The translations under genes and the position numbers were made by a program. The notes below the pieces were generated by a model, which worked only from the letters and a program-made list of their open reading frames with translations, did no database searches and was not told the DNA's origin. Of a DNA stretch of 64,000 nt, positions 58,801 through 64,000 are shown in pieces. The first letter of the stretch is position 1; the number at the start of each line of letters is the position of its first letter. This stretch comes from Streptomyces albidoflavus. Its GTDB lineage: Bacteria > Actinomycetota > Actinomycetes > Streptomycetales > Streptomycetaceae. The stretch spans positions 1 to 64,000 of the forward strand of contig NZ_JOII01000029.1 of assembly GCF_000719955.1 (NCBI RefSeq), read 5' to 3'.

Positions 58801-60441
58801 GCGTACCGCTCCGCCTCCCAGCTGTACGAGAAGGTCGGCGTCGGCGCCGACCTCCGGGCCGAGCAGGCCCGCGCCGAGAGCGACGAGTCGGCGGCCCGCG
58901 CCGAACTCGACCGGCTCAGCAACAAGGTCCGCAACCGCGCCGCCCAGCTCCTGGAGGACCCCGACGGCGCCGACGGGCCCTCCCGCCAGGCCGCCGCCGC
59001 CCGCGCCGAGGCGCTCGTCCAGATGCTGGAGACCCGCTCGGCCGCCGCCAGCGAACAGCTCGGCCGGCTGCGCGGCGAGGCGGAGCGGCACGCCCCCGAG
59101 GAGGGCGAGGCCCACACCGAGCTGCCGCCCGAGCAGGTGCCCGCCGATGTCGAGGCGGCCCAGCGGCTGCTGCGCGCCGCCACCGCCGAACTCGCCGGGC
59201 GCACCGACGAACTGGCCGCCGCCCGCGAGGCGCACGGCGAACTCCTCCACGCCCACCGCGCCGCCGAGGAGGCCACCGCGGGCTTCGAGGAGACCGCCTC
59301 CCTCCTGCGCGACCTGCTCCGCGATCCGCAGGACACCCGCGACACCGACGACGAGAGCGGCGTCCAGGCCCCGGACCAGTACACGGGCAGCCTGGACGAG
59401 GCCCGACGCGCCGCCGCCGAGGCCCGCCGCTCCCTGCGCGGCTGCGCCGCCGACCTCTCCGGCGCCGAGTCGGCCCTCCGCGAGACCAGCGACATCCTGG
59501 TCCGGCACGCCAACTCCAGCCGCTACGAGCAGGTCCGCACCCCCGCCCGCGCCCAGATCCGCGAACTCCCCGCCGCCGCGCTGCCGGAACACGCCGCCAA
59601 GTGGGCCGAGGCGTTCGCGCCGAGGCTCCGGGTCCTCACCGACGAACTCGACCAGCTGGAACGCAACCGCGACTCGATCGTGGACCGGCTGCGCGGCCTG
59701 GTCGAGTCCTCCCTGGCCACCCTCCGCTCCGCCCAGCGGCTCTCCCGGCTGCCCGAGGGGCTGGGGGAGTGGTCGGGCCAGGAGTTCCTGCGCATCCGCT
59801 TCGAGGAGCCCGACCAGACCACCCTGGTGGAGCGGCTCGGCGAGGTCATCGACGAGGCCACCAGCACCGCCGTCCGCAAGAACGCCGACCTGCGCCGGGA
59901 CGGCATGTCCCTGCTGCTGCGCGGCGTCCACGCCGCCCTCCAGCCGCGCGGCGTCTCCGTCGAGATCCTCAAGCCGGACGCCGTGCTGCGCGCGGAGCGC
60001 GTCCCCGTCGGCCAGATGGGCGACGTCTTCTCCGGCGGCCAGCTGCTCACCGCCGCCATCGCCCTCTACTGCACGATGGCCGCCCTGCGCAGCAACGACC
60101 GGGGCCGCGACAAGCACCGCCACGCCGGCACGCTCTTCCTCGACAACCCCATCGGCCGCGCCAACGCCACCTACCTGCTGGAACTCCAGCGTGCCGTCGC
60201 CGACGCCCTCGGCGTCCAGCTCCTGTACACCACCGGCCTCTTCGACACGACCGCGCTCGCCGAGTTCCCCCTGGTCATCCGCCTCCGCAACGACGCCGAC
60301 CTCCGCGCGGGCCTGAAGTACATCAGCGTCGAGGAACACCTCCGCCCCGGCCTGCCCCAGCAGGACCCGCAGGAGGAGACGGTGCATGGGGAGATCACGG
60401 CCACCCGGATGTACGTCAAGCCGCGGGAGGACGAGGCGTGA
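55834..60441 (+). CDS. SMC-like ABC ATPase (MksB/JetC-type), 1535 residues
   Basis: A very long coiled-coil ATPase. Walker A is LENGGGKSVLLK (Gly66-Ser70) close to the N-terminus. Two Ala/Glu/Arg-rich coiled coils (about 290-660 and 790-1240) flank a globular hinge-like segment (about 665-790; VDGVVITDPDTHSRARAVLADA). The C-terminal head has signature FSGGQ (1399-1403) and Walker B LFLDNP (Asp1437). The residue after the Walker B Asp is Asn1438, where SMC ATPases have the catalytic Glu. The layout is MukB/MksB/JetC-like. It is separated from the KITE-like gene by 80 nt, and its stop overlaps the next frame. No nuclease gene follows. Confidence 0.88.
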   Translation: MYELSRVRLYSIGPAGARYADTVLDLRGVGKAVPRPAPAQAEFFEEEPVGPPRRPAPAGVLFLENGGGKSVLLKLIFSVMLPGHRNTLGGASSGVLRKFLLADDCGHVALEWQHTLTGETVVVGKVSEWRGRQVSNDPRKFAEAWYSFRPGPGLSLDSLPVAESTTVPAPVEGASGARGRRRTMKGFRDALTDAGKFYLHLDVHWEETHERWTEHLGELGLDPELFRYQREMNADEGEAAGLFAVKKDSDFTDLLLRAVTDTRDTDGLADLVHGFGHKLGRRAELIAERDFTAGSVDLLGRIVETTAERDRSRDIHAAAERRTRTLARSLSLRARHERARTGDLAQQVTTAAHRVTGAEDTRSRAALIAAELAYRHASLALTVAEKAAAAQRRELADARTLHAAWQAAEAVLRHRAAADRSTRVADAIREAERDAAPALAARSKAATALVRALDAAARDGERVATELEERAAHLQDEGEAAHRDATAAATEAQRARSETGHLRQRLAEVEQETEEAVRAGWLEAGAADSDPARAALAATDAEQEAAGAWESARERAHRAADHAKECAADEARADLAAARAHDAADAAARAHEAEQRTAAALAAEPRLAELLGLPAPDSEEGPLTAAELDRSADRLAALLDEGVTAAERQLFDLRTAAADDTRILGALGDGGLLPPGPDVLATVEYLGEQGIPALPGWRYLAQAVDPAEHAAVLAARPELVDGVVITDPDTHSRARAVLADAALLPRSAVAVGTSAALLAPAPRTGGSDAADQGVFLVPPNPAMHDEYAADEERQALRARAAARDEEIRALAARLAKDRELAARLTSWRTGCPAGHLTELGATADQAQEHADTAAHTLQQARTARAEADEAAGEAARVRDDSQERAQRARRAADALAGLAHRLRERPRWQAALRELAETAATSEERAQTCLDRARSADEDRRAAQRAADDARRTARALRAERAEIAGVPDDAELPASTDTPRVSLPALREAYRSASQLYEKVGVGADLRAEQARAESDESAARAELDRLSNKVRNRAAQLLEDPDGADGPSRQAAAARAEALVQMLETRSAAASEQLGRLRGEAERHAPEEGEAHTELPPEQVPADVEAAQRLLRAATAELAGRTDELAAAREAHGELLHAHRAAEEATAGFEETASLLRDLLRDPQDTRDTDDESGVQAPDQYTGSLDEARRAAAEARRSLRGCAADLSGAESALRETSDILVRHANSSRYEQVRTPARAQIRELPAAALPEHAAKWAEAFAPRLRVLTDELDQLERNRDSIVDRLRGLVESSLATLRSAQRLSRLPEGLGEWSGQEFLRIRFEEPDQTTLVERLGEVIDEATSTAVRKNADLRRDGMSLLLRGVHAALQPRGVSVEILKPDAVLRAERVPVGQMGDVFSGGQLLTAAIALYCTMAALRSNDRGRDKHRHAGTLFLDNPIGRANATYLLELQRAVADALGVQLLYTTGLFDTTALAEFPLVIRLRNDADLRAGLKYISVEEHLRPGLPQQDPQEETVHGEITATRMYVKPREDEA

Positions 60442-60467
60442 GCACCGGCAGTGGGCGGGAAGGGGAC

Positions 60468-61013
60468 ATGAACGGCCGGGTCGCAGAGGTGAGCCGCAAC
60501 GAGACGTACGCCTTCTCCAAGCCCGTCAGGGAGTCGGTCACCCTGCTCGCCGGCCTCGGGGTCGAGGGCGACGTGCACGCGGGGAGGACGATCCGCCACC
60601 AGTTCCGCATGACCTACGAGCCGGACCTGCCCAACCTGCGCCAGGTCCACCTGATGCACGCGGAACTCTTCGACGAACTGGCGCTCAAGGGCTACCACGT
60701 CACGGCGGGCCGGCTCGGCGAGAACATCACCACCCGCGGCGTCGACCTGCTGGGCCTTCCCACCGGCACGCTGCTGCGGCTGGGCGCGGAGGCCGTGGTC
60801 GAGGTGACCGGCCTGCGCAACCCGTGCGCCAAGATCAACGATTTCCGCCCGGGCCTGCTCGCCGAGGTCTTCGCCCTGGACCCCGCATCGGGTGACTTCA
60901 CCTTCAAGTCCGGGGTGATGGGCGTGGTCCACACCGGCGGCGTGGTCCGCCCGGGGGACCCCGTCGTGGCCGAACTGCCGACGGGGCCGCACCGGCCCTT
61001 GGAGCGGGTCTAG
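60468..61013 (+). CDS. MOSC-domain protein
   Basis: A 181-residue MOSC protein (molybdenum cofactor sulfurase C-terminal-like). GLGVEGDVHAGRTIRH, GRLGENITTRGVDLLGLPTGTLLRLG and VEVTGLRNPCAKINDFRPGL with the conserved Cys120 are diagnostic. MOSC domains bind sulfur or molybdenum cofactor. An in-frame GTG at 60438 overlaps the ATPase stop (GTGA) and could be the start, adding 10 residues. The ATG with GGGAAGGGG upstream is preferred. It is co-directional with the SMC cassette, which gives an unexplained functional link. Confidence 0.9.
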   Translation: MNGRVAEVSRNETYAFSKPVRESVTLLAGLGVEGDVHAGRTIRHQFRMTYEPDLPNLRQVHLMHAELFDELALKGYHVTAGRLGENITTRGVDLLGLPTGTLLRLGAEAVVEVTGLRNPCAKINDFRPGLLAEVFALDPASGDFTFKSGVMGVVHTGGVVRPGDPVVAELPTGPHRPLERV

Positions 61014-61041
61014 GGAGTGTCCCGCCGCGACCGGGAGACGG

Positions 61042-61431
61042 TCAGGCGGCAGGGTCGACCTCCGGGTGCGTGAACCGCACCGGCCTGCCCAGCGACCGGG
61101 CGTAGGTGATCTCGGCCCGGGTGCTGTCCCCGATGTAGTCGCCGACCACGAGCACCTCGTCGGCAAGCCGGATCTTCGCCCGGTGCAGCTCGTCGAGGCG
61201 CGCCTTCACCGCCTCGGCCTCGACGGGGTCGGACCAGAGGGCGTGCGGCGACTTCATGTCACAGCCCGGTTTGACGACGATCCTGCCGGCCGCGGTCTCC
61301 CGCAGATCAGCCTCGTTCATCTCCGCCATGAAGCGGGTGGAACCGCAGATCACGACGATGTGCGGGAGGCTCAACCGCCTCTTCGCCTCGGAGAGTTCCT
61401 GCTCGGGGGTGGGCTGTGACGGGTACGACAC
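61042..61431 (-). CDS. Nucleoside 2-deoxyribosyltransferase-like protein
   Basis: A 129-residue protein with PHIVVICGSTRFMAEMNEADL (nucleotide/phosphate-binding CGSTRF) and LADEVLVVGDYIGDSTRAEITYARSLGRPV (conserved DSTRAE). This resembles the nucleoside 2-deoxyribosyltransferase/DUF4406-like fold acting on nucleotides; the catalytic Glu could be the one in STRAEI. The GTG at 61431 is preferred because GGAGG is 5 nt upstream; the frame continues upstream for hundreds of codons without homology. Confidence 0.82.
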   Translation of the reverse strand: MSYPSQPTPEQELSEAKRRLSLPHIVVICGSTRFMAEMNEADLRETAAGRIVVKPGCDMKSPHALWSDPVEAEAVKARLDELHRAKIRLADEVLVVGDYIGDSTRAEITYARSLGRPVRFTHPEVDPAA

Positions 61432-61520
61432 CGGTTCCTCCTGGTGACGGGGGCCGAGAGCCATGCCGTTCCGGCGCCTGGGCGCCGTCGGCCTCGACCT
61501 GGCAGAACGACGCCCCGGCC

Positions 61521-61526
61521 TAGGAT
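61521..61526 (+). promoter_or_regulatory. -10 box of a leaderless VOC gene
   Basis: TAGGAT ends 6 nt before the ATG at 61533, the usual geometry for leaderless Streptomyces transcripts. Confidence 0.6.
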
Positions 61527-61532
61527 CGGCCC

Positions 61533-61910
61533 ATGATCGCCGAACTGCAGTGCGTGGTGCTGGACTGTTCCGAGCCGCTGGAACTCGCCCGCTTCTACCG
61601 GTCCTTGCTCGGCGGGACCGTGAACCGGGAGGACCGGCGCTGGGCGGTCGGCGAGGAGTGGGCGACGCTGCACACGCCGTCCGGGCTCGTACTCGCCTTC
61701 CAGCGGGTGACGCCGTACCAGCCGCCACGGTGGCCTGATGCGTCCCGCCCCCAGCAGTTCCACCTCGACTTCGGTGTGCCCGACCTTGACCAGGCCCAGG
61801 AACAGGCGCTGGCCTCGGGGGCGACGCTGCTGGACGACGGTGCCGGCGAACGGAGCTGGAGTGTCCTCGCCGACCCGGCCGGGCACCCCTTCTGCCTCGT
61901 CCGGCACTGA
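61533..61910 (+). CDS. VOC-family (glyoxalase-like) protein
   Basis: A 125-residue vicinal-oxygen-chelate protein with two beta-alpha-beta-beta-beta modules: LQCVVLDCSEPLELARFYRSLLG and FHLDFGVPDLDQAQEQALASGATLL, then VLADPAGHPFCLV. Metal-binding residues include His in FHLDF and Glu/His near the ends. Such proteins include glyoxalase and resistance proteins; this one is unassigned. Likely leaderless because of the TAGGAT box. Confidence 0.9.
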   Translation: MIAELQCVVLDCSEPLELARFYRSLLGGTVNREDRRWAVGEEWATLHTPSGLVLAFQRVTPYQPPRWPDASRPQQFHLDFGVPDLDQAQEQALASGATLLDDGAGERSWSVLADPAGHPFCLVRH

Positions 61911-61915
61911 GGGGG

Positions 61916-61952
61916 GGCGGTACGACGAACCTGACGGAGCCGCCGTACCGCC
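61916..61952. terminator. Bidirectional terminator hairpin
   Basis: A 9-bp stem (GGCGGTACG with its complement at 61944-61952) and 19-nt loop between convergent genes. Confidence 0.6.
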
Positions 61953-61958
61953 GCCCGT

Positions 61959-62621
61959 TCAGGACGAGTGGGTCAACTCCCGCTCCCGCTCCGGGGCCTT
62001 CACCGTGGCCGGCGCGGAGCCTGCCCGGTCGCGTCCGTCGGGCCGTGCGCCGGAGCCGCTCCCCTTCACGGTGGCCTCCGGGGTGGTGTCGCCGCCCGGT
62101 GCCGTGCCGGTCGTCCGTGGCTTCCGCGCCCCGTCGGGGGCGGTGGCCGGCGCCCCGCCCGACGGGTCGGGTATCCGTACCCCGGCCTTGGCCGCGCGCC
62201 GGGCCGCACGCCGCTCCCGGCGGCGTTCGCGGCGGCGCTCCCGGGCCGTGCTGCCCGGGGCCGAGACGACGCCGTGCCGCTGGTTCCACACCTGCCGGGT
62301 GACCCAGACGTCCAGTACCGCCCAGGTCGCCGCGATGGTGCTCGCCACGCTGCTGAGCACCATCGGGAAGGCCAGCCAGGATTCCGCCAGGGTCGCCAGG
62401 AAGGCGACCATCGCCTGTATCAGCGTCAGTGCCACGATCAGCACCGCCCGCACCGCCGCCGTCCGTACCGGATCGGGCATGCGGGGTCGCGCCGCGGGCT
62501 CGTCCACCCACAGCGGTGCCCGCTCCGGCTCCCCGCTCCCCTCCGCCCGGCGCGGGCCGGGCACCTGTCCACCCGGCTCGCCCCGCTCCGCAGGGGTCCT
62601 CCGCCGCTCCGCCGTCGCCAT
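61959..62621 (-). CDS. Membrane protein with charged flanks
   Basis: A 220-residue protein with two hydrophobic helices (residues about 60-80, AVLIVALTLIQAMVAFLATLA, and 85-105, WLAFPMVLSSVASTIAATWAVLDVWV). It has an Arg-rich segment (ARERRRERRRERRAARRAAK) and a disordered Pro/Thr/Ser C-terminus. The ATG at 62621 with GGGGAG 9 nt upstream is preferred to upstream in-frame starts. It lies upstream of, and divergent from, the sensor kinase gene. No function is known. Confidence 0.82.
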   Translation of the reverse strand: MATAERRRTPAERGEPGGQVPGPRRAEGSGEPERAPLWVDEPAARPRMPDPVRTAAVRAVLIVALTLIQAMVAFLATLAESWLAFPMVLSSVASTIAATWAVLDVWVTRQVWNQRHGVVSAPGSTARERRRERRRERRAARRAAKAGVRIPDPSGGAPATAPDGARKPRTTGTAPGGDTTPEATVKGSGSGARPDGRDRAGSAPATVKAPERERELTHSS

Positions 62622-63111
62622 CAGTCCGTCACTCCCCGCCGCCTTGCAGTCAGCCGACCGGTGCCGCGTGGAACCGGCCCCGTCTTCAGTCTGGCTGCCC
62701 GCCTTCGTCCGCTTTACGCTGCCGCCGCCGAGATCCGGCGGCCGCCGGTCCACGCCGGCGCACCCCTCCCGTACCAACTCCGCACACCTCGTCCACGACT
62801 TGTACAGAAGGACGCACGGAGTCCCCGGATGATTCCCGACCAGGCGGGCGAGATGTCGGAACTGGCCGGGAAGATGTCCGCAATCAGCCGGTCCGGGAGA
62901 GGTCCAGTCTGCCTGAGAGGACGCGGGAGGGCGGCCCGAGGGTCACCTGATCGTCGCCGAACGGCGGGAACCGGACGCCGATGCCCCGTTCCGGGCCGAA
63001 AACCTCCCGGACGTCTCTTCGATCAACCCTGTGTCAGTAGTAGGCTCGCGCCGTTTATTGACGCACGGATGTGCACCCCGGACACCATCGGGGGACGGAC
63101 TGGGGGAGGCC
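62622..63111. promoter_or_regulatory. Divergent region between the membrane protein and sensor kinase
   Basis: A 490-bp gap. A promoter-like TTCGAT-N17-TAGGCT at 63018-63046 faces the kinase, leaving a 65-nt leader, and GGGGGAGG precedes its ATG. A rightward frame starting at 62829 is open but has poor composition and is not annotated. No other structure is evident. Confidence 0.5.
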
Positions 63112-64000
63112 ATGCGCTTTCGCGGCAGGACGATCCGGCGGAAGATCGTGGCGTTGCTGCTCGTGCCGCTGGTCTCCCTCACCGCGATCTGGGGCTTCGC
63201 CACGGTGCTGACAGGCCGTGAGGCCGCCGAGATCCTGAAGATCGGCGAGGCCGACGACCGGGTCGGCCGGCCCGTCGAGGAGGCCGCCCGGGTCCTCCAG
63301 GACGAACGGCGCCGCACCCTCGTCCACCTCGCCGACCCGCGTGCCTCGGCCGCCCTCGGTGAGCTGCGCCGCTCGCGGACCGCCACCGACCAGGCCCTGG
63401 CCCGCGTCCGGGCCGGTGCCGAGGACACCGACGCCACCGAAGGGCTCAGCGCCGACTCCCGGCGGCGGCTCACCGCGCTCCTCGAATCCTTCGAGGGCAT
63501 CGCCACCCTGCGCCGCTCCGTCGAGGACAACACGGTCACCCGCGCCGCCGCCCTCGACCTCTACAACCGCCTCGTCGACCCCTGCTTCGTCTTCCTCACC
63601 CACCTGCACACCATCGAGGACGTCGAACTCGACAAGCAGAACCGGGCCCTGGTCTCCCTGGCCCGCGCCCGCGACCTGCTCTCCCGCGAGGACGCCCTGG
63701 TCGCCTCGGCCCTGGTCGGCGAACGCTTCGACAAGGCCGACCTGCGCCAGGTCTCCGACCTCCTGGCCCAGCGCACCCTCCTCTTCGAGACCAGCCTGCC
63801 GCTCCTGCCCGACGACGAGGAAGCCCGCTACGAGCGGTACTGGCAGGGCGCGGAGACCGCGCCCCTGCGCGACCTGGAGACCTCCGTCGCCGCCTCCCCG
63901 CCCGGGCCGCCGCACGGCGTCACCGCCAAGAGCTGGGACACGGCCGCGGGCAAGGTCCTCGACGGGCTCGCCGAACGCGGCAGCGCCGCCGCCGACCGCT
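63112..64000 (+). CDS. Nitrate/nitrite-sensing histidine kinase (N-terminal part)
   Basis: The first 296 codons of a frame open at the right edge. A first membrane helix (residues 10-33, KIVALLLVPLVSLTAIWGFATVL) is followed by an extracellular helical NIT domain (PF08376-type): RPVEEAARVLQDERRRTLVHLADP, RRSRTATDQALARVR, YNRLVDPCFVFLTHLHTI. Such kinases (CvnA-like) commonly head Streptomyces conservons with roadblock, DUF742 and GTPase genes; those would lie to the right. Kinase and HATPase domains are outside the window. Confidence 0.85.
   Translation, partial: MRFRGRTIRRKIVALLLVPLVSLTAIWGFATVLTGREAAEILKIGEADDRVGRPVEEAARVLQDERRRTLVHLADPRASAALGELRRSRTATDQALARVRAGAEDTDATEGLSADSRRRLTALLESFEGIATLRRSVEDNTVTRAAALDLYNRLVDPCFVFLTHLHTIEDVELDKQNRALVSLARARDLLSREDALVASALVGERFDKADLRQVSDLLAQRTLLFETSLPLLPDDEEARYERYWQGAETAPLRDLETSVAASPPGPPHGVTAKSWDTAAGKVLDGLAERGSAAADR

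Noticed and set aside
55594..60387. Long antisense frame of about 1597 codons opposite the SMC-like ATPase
   Set aside because: It mirrors the codon-position bias of the Ala/Glu-rich coiled-coil gene and has a low-complexity Gly/Val composition; a GC-rich shadow.
61042..63000. JetD/TOPRIM nuclease expected after a Wadjet cassette
   Set aside because: Genes after the SMC-like ATPase encode MOSC, a deoxyribosyltransferase-like protein, a VOC protein and a membrane protein; none has TOPRIM motifs.
62829..63221. Rightward frame before the sensor kinase
   Set aside because: Overlaps the kinase start in another frame, composition is poor, and it crosses the likely promoter at 63018-63046.

Overview
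This 64-kb window is almost certainly chromosomal core DNA of a Streptomyces species. GC content is very high, third codon positions are nearly all G or C, intergenic hairpins lack U-tracts, and the gene set is typical of the genus: fmt-rsmB, guaB1, an FMN-riboswitch rib operon containing ribM, hisE-hisG, ppm1, fxsA, rbpA and many small regulator/transporter pairs. I see no rRNA, tRNA, insertion sequence, prophage or CRISPR array. From memory the gene order resembles one end of the S. coelicolor region around SCO1400-SCO1475; this was not checked.

Layout. 0-7 kb: a divergent HTH protein (cut by the left edge), fmt, rsmB, an alpha/beta hydrolase, a DinB-like protein, rpe and a SorC-type regulator, ending in a 20-bp tandem-repeat array. 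7-13 kb: a deazaflavin oxidoreductase divergent from its likely TetR repressor with visible operators, a lipoprotein ribonuclease with an overlapping barstar, a winged-helix protein, and guaB1 (IMPDH family, probably GMP reductase). 12.4-15.7 kb: an Lrp regulator, a carbon-nitrogen hydrolase and a flavin amine oxidase that could convert an aromatic amino acid to its acetamide and then its acetate. 15.6-24.3 kb: DUF5995, a LysR/DMT pair, a uracil permease, a thioesterase, a divergent MFS/ROK pair with a clear operator, and an NAD(P)-binding protein. 24.4-30.1 kb: FMN riboswitch, ribD-ribE-ribM-ribBA-ribH, then hisE-hisG. 30-42 kb: a PH-domain protein, a TPR-AAA (EccA-like) ATPase, a small kinase, a Tat-exported C39-type protease, a GH18 chitinase with a DasR-like site, an acyl-CoA dehydrogenase, a zinc-ribbon protein, a second Lrp, a repeat cluster and an amidohydrolase. 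42-48.8 kb: ppm1, fxsA, rbpA (with a textbook sigma-R promoter), an MFS protein, a GDPD, a YczE-type membrane protein and its divergent MocR regulator. 48.8-61 kb: an FtsK/TraB-like protein lacking the Walker A lysine with a small membrane partner, an ankyrin protein, a possible 22-codon leader ORF, a HEAT-repeat protein, and then a condensin-like cassette. 61-64 kb: small enzymes, a membrane protein and the start of a nitrate/nitrite-sensor histidine kinase cut by the right edge.

The most unusual system is at 53.2-61.0 kb. A kleisin-like protein (MksF/JetA type), a KITE-like partner (MksE/JetB type) and a 1535-residue SMC-like ABC ATPase are followed by an overlapping MOSC-domain gene. No JetD/TOPRIM nuclease is present, and the ATPase has Asn where the catalytic Walker B Glu is expected. 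It looks like a Wadjet/MksBEF relative without its nuclease. That reading rests on motifs and architecture, not on a database search.
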